A DNA stretch of 64,000 nt from Candidatus Eiseniibacteriota bacterium (lineage in GTDB: Bacteria > Eisenbacteria > RBG-16-71-46 > CAIMUX01), in contig JADJQY010000008.1 in NCBI GenBank assembly GCA_016712505.1, positions 124,001-188,000 on the forward strand, in the 5' to 3' direction. The position numbers and the translations under genes are program-made. How positions within the stretch are numbered: the first letter of the stretch is position 1; each line of letters starts with the position of its first letter. Shown piece after piece: positions 48,906-57,115 of this stretch. Under the pieces are notes generated by a model. It was not told the DNA's origin, ran no database searches, and saw only the letters and a list, made by a program, of their open reading frames with translations.

Positions 48906-51704
48906 TCAGTCGGCAGGTGAGCACCGGCAGTCGGCAGGTGAGCACCGGCAGGTGAGCACCGGCAGTCGGCGGGTGAGCATCGGCTCGCCCGCCGCGAGAC
49001 GAATGAAGTAGACCCCAGCCGGAACGCGGCGCCCCGAGGCGTCGCGCAGGTCCCAGCTCAGGTCCTGAGATCCCGTCGATGCGGCCGGCCGCAGGCGACG
49101 CACCTCCCGCCCCTGCACATCGTGGATCTCGAGGTGGCTGGGGTTGGCGTCGGCCAGGCGAAGTCTGAAGGTGGCGGAGACCAGCGCCGGGTTGGCCGAG
49201 ACCAATTCGAACCGGACCTCAGCCCGCGGCACCGCCTCCGCATTCCCGCTCGCGTCCGGAAACGATTCGGGGTCGTTCGGATCTGTCCCGAGGTCGAGCT
49301 CGTCCCGGTCCCGGTAGCCGTCTTCGTCACGATCGATGCCGAGGCGCGTTTCGGTCCCCGGCACCACTGCGGTGAAGGTCACCGGGCGGCTGGCGCTCCC
49401 CAGAGCCAGGAGCTGCCCGGTGGTCCAGGCGGGCTCACCGATTCGATCGGACCACCACTCGCCGTAGCGATAGTGCCAGCCGCGGGCCTCTCCTCTCAGG
49501 TCGATTCCCTTGGCGATCAGGCCAATCGCGTTCTGGTCCGCGACCGCCCGCAAGGTCGCGAGCCGGAGTTCGCCCGCCGCGTCTCCCGCGCCGCGATCCG
49601 TCCACTGGGCGCCAGTCGCGGCGTGCGTTCCCGTGTCGAACGCCAGGCAGAATGCCTCGACGTCGCGCCGCTCCTCCGGCCCCCGAAAATCGAACAACTC
49701 AAAGTCGAGAAAGCTGAAGACGTCGGGAAAGACGCCGTCGTGGCCGTAGCCAAACCCCCGCAGCGCCCAGCCTTCCTGGGGAGTGAGCCCGGTCTTCTCG
49801 AACAGGTTGCGCATCTGAGGGACCTTCAAGTCCTGATCGGAGCGGAGAAACTCCGCTTGGGCCAATCCGGTGTTGGTCCCGAACTCACCGGAGTGGCAGA
49901 CCGTGCACTGCGCCTGTCCGAACAAACGCCCTTCGCGAAACAGCGTTTCGCCGCGACGCGGATTCGCCCCCGCGGGTGGATCGGGGAGCGATCCGTCGAG
50001 TTGCCGGTTCGGGTTCGGCGGATAGCGCATGCTGAAGGTGAACTCGGTGAACTCGTTGAAGTCACCCTCGGGGAGCTCGGCTTCTCGCCCCATGAGCGCG
50101 ACGAAATTCGCGTTGAAGGTCGAGAAGGCGAAACGATCTCCGCGCCAGTGGAACGGCTCGGTGTCGGCCAGCGCCTTCATGCTCTGGGTGATCATCGGTC
50201 CCTTCATCGGATGATCGCCGGTCAGGCCCGGGCCGGGCGGCGGCTCGAACTCGCCTTCCGGATCCCCGAGATCCCAGGCCAGCTTGTCCATGCCGCCGAA
50301 GAGATGGCAGCTCCCGCAGGAGAGGTCCCCGTGCGAGGAGGAGATCTCCCCGTCGTACATGTACTTTCGGCCCAGGCGGACCGCGATCGGAGTCGGATCG
50401 TAGCCGATGGCGAGCTCGGTGGTCTGATCGGTCACGAGGTCGACCAGCGAGATGGTCGAGCTGTGGCGATTGTAGACGTAGAGTCGGTTTCGCTCCTCGT
50501 CCAGGGCGAGTCCCGCCGGACCCTGTCCGACTGGAATGCGCCGCAGCACCTGCCCTCCCGGATCGAGCACCGCGACCTTTCGCGACCCGAACGCCGCCAC
50601 GAAGAGCTCCGAACCGTCGCTCCGGACCGCGATCTCCATCGGTGTGGAGAGACTGAGTGCGCGCTCGCCCGGGGTACCCGCCTGGCTCGCGTAGTTGATG
50701 TGCGGATTCAGGTGCACCGGCGTGACCGCCCCGCTGACCGGGTCGATCACGGTGATCCGGTTCTGCGCGAAGCTCCCGCGCAGATTAGGCACGAAGCGCA
50801 CGTCGTTTCGTGCTTCGAGGTTCGTGACGTAGATCCGACCACTCGTGGGGTGAACCGCGAGATCGAGAAGCGTGGTTCCGACGCCCCCCCACACCCGTTC
50901 CACTGCGAGCGTGGTGGTCGAGATCTGCAGTACGTCATGATCGAGGACGCGGTAGGGAACGAACGAATCCCAGTTCCGGCCGATCTCGTCCCGCCAGTGG
51001 GTGCCGTCGTGCTTCACGATGAGCGCGACCCGCGGCGGTATCGGCAGTCCGGGTCGCATCGGTGGGTGCGGAGGCGGAGCGCCGCCGCCTGCCTCGACGG
51101 AGAGGTACGGGACCGCGGTGGTTTGATTCCCGCTATCGAAGGCCGCGACGAAGACCGCGGAACCGTCCGAGGACACGGCAAGGGCTCGTGGCTCGCTGGC
51201 CCGCAGCTCGATGCGTTGCGGTACCGCCGCGGGGTCATCGGGATCGAGCACCACGAGGCGGTTCTCTCCCGCCACGCAGACGAAAGCCCTGCCTCCGGCG
51301 AAGACGAGATCGGTCGGGCGGTCGCCCACCTCGATCGTGTGGGTGACCGCACCGAGGGAGAGATCGATGCGGCTGACCGAGTCGGAGATCGGGCTCACCA
51401 CCCAGATCTCGTCGTTCCCTCGCGCCCGGACGGTGACCGGATCGATTCCCACCGGGATCTGCCCGGAAAGGGCCGGCGGGTCCTGGGCCAGGTCAAAGAC
51501 GCTGATCGAGTTCCCCGCCAGGTGCGCGACGTAGAGGCGCGTGCCGTCGGGCGAGATCTCGACCGGATGGACCGGAGGACTCTCGAAGTTGTCCGTCTCT
51601 CCTCGAACGGTGCCGGCGGCTGTGACCAGGAACGTCACACCGGCGGCCACCCGGAGGCGCAGGGGGACGCGGAACTGGCGGCTGTTGCTGCGGAGAGAGG
51701 ACAC
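48906..51704 (-). CDS. Secreted YVTN propeller/di-haem cytochrome c protein with FlgD-like domain
   Basis: 932 aa from GTG 51704 (GGAG 7 nt upstream), with an N-terminal signal segment (VAAGVTFLVTAAGTVRG). Residues 40-440 form a YVTN/YncE-like propeller (VEISPDGTRLYVAHLAGNS, ALAVSSDGSAVFVAAF, IAVRSDGSELFVAAFG). A cytochrome region has two c-haem sites: CGSCH (DLSCGSCHLFGG) and CTVCH (AQCTVCHSGEFG), similar to MauG/cytochrome-peroxidase-like surface proteins. Then a Ca-binding DEDGYRDRDELDLGTDPND repeat of thrombospondin-3 type, a FlgD-like Ig domain (LEIHDVQGREVRRL, SGRRVPAGVYFIRL) and a repeat-derived tail with CRCSPAD twice. Electron transfer or peroxidase activity outside the cell is inferred. 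Confidence 0.9.
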   Translation of the reverse strand: MSSLRSNSRQFRVPLRLRVAAGVTFLVTAAGTVRGETDNFESPPVHPVEISPDGTRLYVAHLAGNSISVFDLAQDPPALSGQIPVGIDPVTVRARGNDEIWVVSPISDSVSRIDLSLGAVTHTIEVGDRPTDLVFAGGRAFVCVAGENRLVVLDPDDPAAVPQRIELRASEPRALAVSSDGSAVFVAAFDSGNQTTAVPYLSVEAGGGAPPPHPPMRPGLPIPPRVALIVKHDGTHWRDEIGRNWDSFVPYRVLDHDVLQISTTTLAVERVWGGVGTTLLDLAVHPTSGRIYVTNLEARNDVRFVPNLRGSFAQNRITVIDPVSGAVTPVHLNPHINYASQAGTPGERALSLSTPMEIAVRSDGSELFVAAFGSRKVAVLDPGGQVLRRIPVGQGPAGLALDEERNRLYVYNRHSSTISLVDLVTDQTTELAIGYDPTPIAVRLGRKYMYDGEISSSHGDLSCGSCHLFGGMDKLAWDLGDPEGEFEPPPGPGLTGDHPMKGPMITQSMKALADTEPFHWRGDRFAFSTFNANFVALMGREAELPEGDFNEFTEFTFSMRYPPNPNRQLDGSLPDPPAGANPRRGETLFREGRLFGQAQCTVCHSGEFGTNTGLAQAEFLRSDQDLKVPQMRNLFEKTGLTPQEGWALRGFGYGHDGVFPDVFSFLDFELFDFRGPEERRDVEAFCLAFDTGTHAATGAQWTDRGAGDAAGELRLATLRAVADQNAIGLIAKGIDLRGEARGWHYRYGEWWSDRIGEPAWTTGQLLALGSASRPVTFTAVVPGTETRLGIDRDEDGYRDRDELDLGTDPNDPESFPDASGNAEAVPRAEVRFELVSANPALVSATFRLRLADANPSHLEIHDVQGREVRRLRPAASTGSQDLSWDLRDASGRRVPAGVYFIRLAAGEPMLTRRLPVLTCRCSPADCRCSPAD
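48907..48983. repeat. 21-bp tandem repeat (3 copies) with a 14-bp partial at the 3' end of the cytochrome gene
   Basis: CAGTCGGCAGGTGAGCACCGG occurs twice perfectly, then a 14-nt part-copy, then a diverged full copy. On the minus strand it encodes the CRCSPAD heptapeptides ending the protein; the stop codon is at the edge of the array. Confidence 0.9.
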
Positions 51705-51766
51705 AGCGTTTCTCCACGAAGTGGCGCCGGGGGGCCGGACCCGATTGAGGCCAGGATCTGTTTCGA

Positions 51767-52888
51767 TCAGCGATCTGTTCGCTCGACGTCGGCGGTGCCG
51801 GCGCCTCCCTCGATTCTAGCGGTCGGACAGATCGGCCCACAACCGAGGCTGGAGATTCCCAGACGTTGGGCGAGCTCGCCCATTTCGGCCGGAAGGGGCG
51901 ACTCGTAGGTGACCGATTCACGGGTGCCGGGATGTCTGACCGTGATCCGATGGGCATGCAGACACTGCCGATCCAGCATCAGTCGCTCTCGGTCGGCGGC
52001 GTCGAAGTTGCGTCCCTCGATCAGCTTGAGGAAGAGTCGCTCGTCGAGTCCGTAGAGTTTGTCCCCGACGATCGGGAATCCGGCGTGACGTACGTGAACG
52101 CGAATCTGGTGGAATCGCCCGGTCTTCGGGCGGGCGAGAAGCAGGGCGTGCTCCGGACCCCGTCCCAGCACCGCGAACTCGGTCTGGGCGGAGATGCCGC
52201 CGGGCACCACCCCCATGGCCTTCCGCACCCGGGATTCGAGATTCCGACCGAGCGGCGCGTCGATCAGGAATGCGTCCTCCTCCGGCCGACCGTGGACCAA
52301 CAGGAGGTATTCCTTCTGCACCTTGCGCGCCTCGAACTGGGAGGCGAGCCGCTGGGTGGAGAGACGGTCCTTCCCGAAGAGCACGATGCCGCTCGTCTCA
52401 CGGTCGAGGCGGTGGACGATCCTCACCCCCGGGTGATCGAGCGTCTCCCCTCGCGCCTCCAGCAGGAGGCAGAGCAGGGTGTGGCGAAAGTACCGTCCGG
52501 ACGGATGAACCGGCAGGTTGGCCGGCTTCTCGATGGCCACCAGGTGGTCGTCCTCGTGCAGGACCCGCCAGCCTCGATCGACCGCCGGCTCGACCCGCGG
52601 CTCGGAGAGGTACTCTATGTGGTCCCCGGTCCGCACCCGCTTCGAGGTCCGGACCGCGCGCCCATTGACGCGGATGCGCCCCTCCTCGATCATCCGAACC
52701 CACTGCGTGCGCGAGCGGTAGGTGAAGCGGCGACTCAGGTAGCGATCCAGGCGATCGTTGAACTGCGGATCCAGAATCCGGTGGGCGCCATGACGTACCC
52801 AGCTGGCCAGCGGTCGGACGCCGGTCGTGGGCTCTTCCGGAGCCGGGGGCCGGCCGGCCGGCGGTTTGTGTTCACGCGGAGAGGACAT
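51767..52888 (-). CDS. RluA/RluD-family 23S rRNA pseudouridine synthase
   Basis: 373 aa from ATG 52888 (start not strongly supported). An S4 RNA-binding domain (about 47-105, LDRYLSRRF ... IRVNGRAV) precedes the synthase core: VAIEKPANLPVHPSG, the catalytic-Asp motif RIVHRLDRETSG, KEYLLLVHG and LARPKTGRFHQIRVH. The C-terminal 20 residues carry two Cys and are not conserved. Converts a uridine in rRNA or tRNA to pseudouridine in the cytoplasm; which site is unknown. Divergent from rsgA. Confidence 0.93.
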   Translation of the reverse strand: MSSPREHKPPAGRPPAPEEPTTGVRPLASWVRHGAHRILDPQFNDRLDRYLSRRFTYRSRTQWVRMIEEGRIRVNGRAVRTSKRVRTGDHIEYLSEPRVEPAVDRGWRVLHEDDHLVAIEKPANLPVHPSGRYFRHTLLCLLLEARGETLDHPGVRIVHRLDRETSGIVLFGKDRLSTQRLASQFEARKVQKEYLLLVHGRPEEDAFLIDAPLGRNLESRVRKAMGVVPGGISAQTEFAVLGRGPEHALLLARPKTGRFHQIRVHVRHAGFPIVGDKLYGLDERLFLKLIEGRNFDAADRERLMLDRQCLHAHRITVRHPGTRESVTYESPLPAEMGELAQRLGISSLGCGPICPTARIEGGAGTADVERTDR

Positions 52889-52969
52889 GCGGCCATTGGA
52901 GCCTGCCGCCGCAGCGAAGTCCAGCCCGGTTCGCGGGGCTGTGCGGTGCTCGAGCCGGGAAGGGAGTGA

Positions 52970-53995
52970 ATGAGGAGATCGCACGATCGTCGCGCCGGGA
53001 AGGAGGGAGCCGCCTCCCCGGATGGGGGCACCTTCCTCCCTGGGTGTCTCATAGGGGTGGATCCTGGGCGCATCGAGGTGCTCACGGAGCGGGGCACGCT
53101 CTCGGCGAGTCTCAGGGGCGCCCTCAAGATCGGACCCCGGACGACGGTTCACCTCGTGGCGGTCGGCGACCAGATCACGCTGGAGTGTCTGCCGGACGGT
53201 ACCTACCGACTCTACGAGGTTGGTCCGCGTCGCAACTGCATCTCGCGGGTCGATCCCGGCGACCGAAGCTCGCGCCGCGAACAGGTCCTGGCGGCCAACC
53301 TCGATCAGCTCGTCGTCGTCGTCACCCTGGAGCAGCCGCCGCTCAACCGCCGAGGCCTCGACCGGCTGTTGGTGCTCGGCGAGATCTCGGACATCCCGGT
53401 CCGGATCGTGCTCAACAAGGCGGACCGGACCCCCTCAGGCACATATCTCGAGGAGTACCGGAGGATCGGTTACGAGGTGATCGTCACGAGCGCGCTGAGC
53501 GGGACAGGGATTGATACGCTACGCGAGCGGCTGGTCGGCCGGGTTTCGCTCCTTTGCGGGGCGTCCGGGGTTGGCAAATCGTCGTTGGCCAACGCCATCC
53601 AGCCCGGACTCGACCTGCGGGTCGGAGAGGTGAGCGCGGCGACCGGGAAGGGGACCCACACCACCACGCGGGTGGGCTGGCACGCGCTGGCCGCGGGGGG
53701 AGCCCTCCTCGACTCCCCTGGGATCCGCGGCATCCGACCGTACGGACTAACGGCGGAGAATCTCTCGCTCTGCTTCCGGGAGTTCGGGAACCGCCCTGCC
53801 TGTCAGTTCAGCGACTGTCGGCACCGCGCGGAACCTGGCTGCGCGATCCTGGCGGCACTCGACCGCGGAGAGGTCTCCCCAGCGCGGCACGAGAGCTATC
53901 TGCGGATCCTCGCGGCGCTCGAGGAGCCCGACGGAAGAACCAAAGACCATCGGTCCAGGAGGGGAGCCTCCTGGGCCGATGAGGACGATTCCTGA
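52970..53995 (+). CDS. rsgA: Ribosome small-subunit GTPase RsgA (YjeQ)
   Basis: 341 aa from ATG 52970 (GGGAAGGGAG upstream). Circularly permuted GTPase: N-terminal OB fold (30-105), G4 LNKAD, G5-like VTSALSG, G1 GASGVGKSS, the TTTRV segment (G2) and G3 DSPGIRG, then the zinc domain with C-x-F ... CQFSDCRHRAEPGC. It matures 30S subunits. The 15 N-terminal residues are basic and variable. Confidence 0.95.
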   Translation: MRRSHDRRAGKEGAASPDGGTFLPGCLIGVDPGRIEVLTERGTLSASLRGALKIGPRTTVHLVAVGDQITLECLPDGTYRLYEVGPRRNCISRVDPGDRSSRREQVLAANLDQLVVVVTLEQPPLNRRGLDRLLVLGEISDIPVRIVLNKADRTPSGTYLEEYRRIGYEVIVTSALSGTGIDTLRERLVGRVSLLCGASGVGKSSLANAIQPGLDLRVGEVSAATGKGTHTTTRVGWHALAAGGALLDSPGIRGIRPYGLTAENLSLCFREFGNRPACQFSDCRHRAEPGCAILAALDRGEVSPARHESYLRILAALEEPDGRTKDHRSRRGASWADEDDS

Positions 53996-54098
53996 AAGCT
54001 GCGATCCCTGAGAGCGACGCATCCTCGAAGCAGCGATGCCCGAAATCGAGCGCGACGCCGGCATTTCAGTTCGGCACCGGGTCGATTCGAGCCCGAGG

Positions 54099-55149
54099 TT
54101 ACGGCGTCTCTGGGCCCTCGCCGACCCGATAGGCGATGGTCGGGGTCGATTCTTCGACTTTGGTGATGTAGGCCGTGCGAACGCCCCAGTGGCGGGCATC
54201 CTCTCTTTCGAGGCGAACCAAAGGTCGATCTTTTGCGCCAGCGGCCGTTCATGGTGTCCTCGACCCGGTAGATGCCGACGCCCGGAATCAAGATCTTGTC
54301 CCCGTAGCTGAATGGGGCGCCCGGAGTGAACTCACGGAGCAGATCGCGACTGATCGCGACCGTTTTCTCGGAAACCCGCGTGTTGCTCGCCGTGATCGTC
54401 GGGGAGTCGTCGGTTTGCGCGGCCGCACTGGTATAGGCGGTGACGCTGACGCGGACGAAGCGCTGGGTTCCCTCCCGCGGATTCTCCCTCCGCGCCCGCC
54501 TGTCGTGTGGATGGGCCGCCGAGGTCGTGGTCGCTGCGCCGAGCAGCGACGCCTGGTCCGCCCGGGCGCGGGACTCCTCGGCTTCGATGTCATTCTCGGT
54601 GACGCCAGCGTAGAGCTGATACCACTGGGCGACCTCGCCCGCCCAGGCGTCCTCGGGGGCGGAGGCCACCGACCAGCGGGTGATCCCCTGGTCGAGAGCG
54701 CGGAATCCGAGGACCAGGGCCAGCACCGTGGTGCAGCTCACGGCGTAGCGCAGCCACTTGCGCTTCCCGCCGGCCGCGCCTGCCGGCTCCTCCATCAGTC
54801 GGGAAAGCTCTTCCACGCTCTGGAACGGCAGTTCCACCGTCGGTAGGCGCATCTCGAGGTGGGGCAGCCGCACCTCCACATGCGGGAGCCGGAAGTCCAC
54901 ATGAGGGAGGCGCAAGCCAGGAGCTGCTGCGCGGAAACCGACGTGGGGCAGCTTGACGGACGGAAACCGGGCCGGTGTCCGGCCGGTTCCCTGGGTGCTC
55001 GTCTCGGCGCCGCGACCCCGGGGAGTGCTTCCGTGGGAACCGTTTCCGCGAGTACCGTTTCCGCAAGTACCACGCGCGGCGGCTACGGCCGACGTCCGGT
55101 GGCGCAGCCAGTCGAGGGGGCGACGCAGCGCGACAAATGCCTGCTTCAT
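54099..55149 (-). CDS. Membrane-anchored 3D-domain protein with RLPHxEx heptad repeats; two apparent frame breaks
   Basis: From ATG 55149 (AAAGGAG upstream). An N-terminal basic, Gly-rich stretch with G-T-x-G-N pentads (29-43) is followed by heptapeptides RLPHVDF, RLPHVEV, RLPHLEM, RLPTVEL (80-107), a transmembrane helix (about 133-152) and a coiled segment. The 3D domain then shows VSVTAYTSAAAQTDDSPT, the EKTVAISRDLL region, SYGDKILIPGVGIYRVED and MNGRWRKR. The rest, K-I-D-L-W-F-A-S-K-E and DARHWGVRTAYITKVEE, is found in the two other frames, implying one missing base near 54230 and a further indel near 54205. The stop is then at 54099. 3D domains occur in MltA-type lytic transglycosylases, so wall cleavage is plausible. 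Confidence 0.72.
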
Positions 55150-55852
55150 GCTCGTCCTCTCCTTTCTGGATCGTGTGAGTGGGTCCGATGCCGGCGACCA
55201 AGTGACGTCGCCTGCGGTCGAAACCAGCGAATTCCTTACCAGACCCGAACGCGAACGGCGATCGTGGGGCTGGTTGCTCTTCCGGTGCGGGCCGCGCGTC
55301 CTGCGCGCGGAAGGATCCCGCCACCCCGGCAGTTGAGCCACTGGTGCTGACGAACGCGCCGCTCCCGTGGCGTCGTTCTCCCCGCGAGTGCGGGGCGGGC
55401 TCAGGCCGTCTGACCCGGGGAGGCTAGCACCCGGGGTCAGAAACGTCTACCCCCGGCGGCCAGTTCGAGGGGCACCCCGGGGGGAAGCGGCACTCTCGTT
55501 GTCGGCTCTTTGTCGGAGAAAATGAGCTTCGGTTGACACGGACCGTCTGTTAACATGCTTGCCACTTGGACTTCGGCAGTTCCGGATGCTCCCACCGGGG
55601 CGGCAGCTACTCCTACTCGAATCGCCACCCGCGCCGCCGTTGGGATCTCAAGTCCGGTAACGCTAAGCGAATCAGCACTTTGGCAGCGAGGGGCGGACCC
55701 CGTCCCGCGCCGCGAAGAGTTTGGCGCAAACCGTGGCGGGTCGTCCCCCTTCCGCCCGGCCTCGCGAATGCGAGGGGTGCGCACCAGGCCGCTCGAGGCC
55801 AGGAGGCTGTGTCGCGTGCCCGGGGTGGGGAAGTCCAGGACAGGAGGAAGAA
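55150..55852. other. 703-nt intergenic region between 3D-domain gene and XRE-cupin pair
   Basis: No credible gene. It contains the inverted repeat TCTGACCC / GGGTCAGA (55409-55441), with inner CCGGGG / CCCGGG pairing, and a perfect TTGACA (55533-55538) in an AT-richer patch without a well-spaced -10. It may hold promoters for both flanking genes or an unrecognised RNA. Confidence 0.45.
55409..55441. promoter_or_regulatory. Hairpin in the 55-kb intergenic region
   Basis: 8-bp outer stem TCTGACCC / GGGTCAGA with additional GC pairing inside; about 260 nt upstream of the 3D-domain gene and 410 nt upstream of the first XRE-cupin gene. Role unknown. Confidence 0.35.
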
Positions 55853-56416
55853 ATGGCGAACCCAATCGGCAAGATCCTCGGCCGTAGGATCCGTCGCATC
55901 CGCCAGGAGCGCGGACTGACCCTCAAGCAGATTGAGGCCAAGGTCGACGTCAGTGCCACTCACATCTCCGAGATCGAACGGGGCAAGACATCTCCGACCG
56001 TCGGGGCGCTGGAGCGGATCGCTCAGGCCTTGGAGGTCCAGCCGTCACACCTGATCGACATCCCGCTGATGCAGGAGGCGACGGTCCAGAAGGCGGAGGA
56101 CGCGCGCCCGATCTTCCTTCACGGAGGCACGGTGCGGGTGGAGCCGCTGACCAACCGGAACACCCTTTCGGAAATGTCGCTGTTCATCGCCACCGTCAAT
56201 GGGGGCGGGATCGTGGCCGATACTCCGGGCCACCGCGGGGAGGAATTCTGCTACGTACTCGACGGCTTCCTCGAGGTGAAGGTGAACGGGAAGGCGCATG
56301 TCCTGCGCCCGGGCGACTCGATCCACTTCAAGGCCAATCACGCTCACGAGATCCGGAATCTCACGCGCGATCCGGTTCGCGCCTTCTGGGCGGTGCGGCC
56401 GAAGCTGTTCATCTGA
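55853..56416 (+). CDS. XRE-cupin transcriptional regulator 1
   Basis: 187 aa from ATG 55853 (AGGAGG 5 nt upstream). Cro/C1-type HTH at residues 8-65: RRIRRIRQERGLTLKQIEAK, ATHISEIERGKTSPTVGAL. The C-terminal cupin has GHRGEEFCYVLDGFLEVKVNG, LRPGDSIHFKANHAHEIRN, with the His/Glu metal-type residues partly kept. Such regulators usually sense small ligands (amino acids, redox signals). A paralogue follows 24 nt downstream. Confidence 0.9.
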   Translation: MANPIGKILGRRIRRIRQERGLTLKQIEAKVDVSATHISEIERGKTSPTVGALERIAQALEVQPSHLIDIPLMQEATVQKAEDARPIFLHGGTVRVEPLTNRNTLSEMSLFIATVNGGGIVADTPGHRGEEFCYVLDGFLEVKVNGKAHVLRPGDSIHFKANHAHEIRNLTRDPVRAFWAVRPKLFI

Positions 56417-56440
56417 TCCTGGATGTGAGGGGGTAGTCAC

Positions 56441-57019
56441 ATGTCGAGCAAGGAACGCGTCGGTTCGAGGATCCGTCAGGTGCGCACGCAGCAGGCCAAG
56501 ACCCTGCGCGACGTGGAGAGCGCCTCCGGCTTCAGTTCGACCCACATCTCCGAGATCGAGCGGGGTCGGACCTGCCCGACCATCGGGGCGTTGATCCAGA
56601 TCGCTCAGGCCCTGGACAAGGATCCCAGCTTTTTCATCGAAGAGCGGGAGTTGGACGAGGTCTGTGTTACCAGCCGGGACGAGCGGCCGATGCCGGAGGC
56701 TTCGATCCTCCACGTCAAGGGGACTGGCATCCTGCTGGAGAGCCTGACCGGCGGAATTCTCGGGGGACGCCTGCAGGCGTTCGAGTTCCGGCTCGAGCCG
56801 GGAGCCGAGGGTTCGATCGTCGATCTGCCGGAGGCGATCGATGCCTGCATCTACTGCCTGGCGGGGGGGCTGGAGATCACGCTGAGCGAGCGGGCGCTCC
56901 AGCTCGCGTCGGGATCGAGCACCCACACGACCGTCGACGGCACGATCGAACTGCGAAATCCAGGCAGGGAAGCGGGGCGGTGCCTGATCATTCTCGACCC
57001 CGAGACGGTCATCCCCTAG
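56441..57019 (+). CDS. XRE-cupin transcriptional regulator 2
   Basis: 192 aa from ATG 56441. HTH nearly parallel to its neighbour (GSRIRQVRTQQAKTLRDVE; STHISEIERGRTCPTIGAL), but the cupin is more diverged: ACIYCLAGGLEITLSE, LASGSSTHTTVDGTIELRN lack the His-x-His/Glu metal cluster. The two probably arose by tandem duplication and could form a heteromer. Convergent with mazG; a GGCC-rich stem (57093-57111) lies between them. Confidence 0.88.
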   Translation: MSSKERVGSRIRQVRTQQAKTLRDVESASGFSSTHISEIERGRTCPTIGALIQIAQALDKDPSFFIEERELDEVCVTSRDERPMPEASILHVKGTGILLESLTGGILGGRLQAFEFRLEPGAEGSIVDLPEAIDACIYCLAGGLEITLSERALQLASGSSTHTTVDGTIELRNPGREAGRCLIILDPETVIP

Positions 57020-57115
57020 CGGACCGCGCCTTCGTCGCCTGGGACCCCGATTCGCAGGGATTCCGGTCAGTGGGGTTGGTTACACGGTTCTTGGCCACGG
57101 GGACGTGGGCCGAAG

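Noticed and set aside
55437..55865. Small genes in the 55.1-55.85 kb gap
   Set aside because: Frames are Arg/Pro/Ser-rich shadows without ribosome-binding sites or family features.
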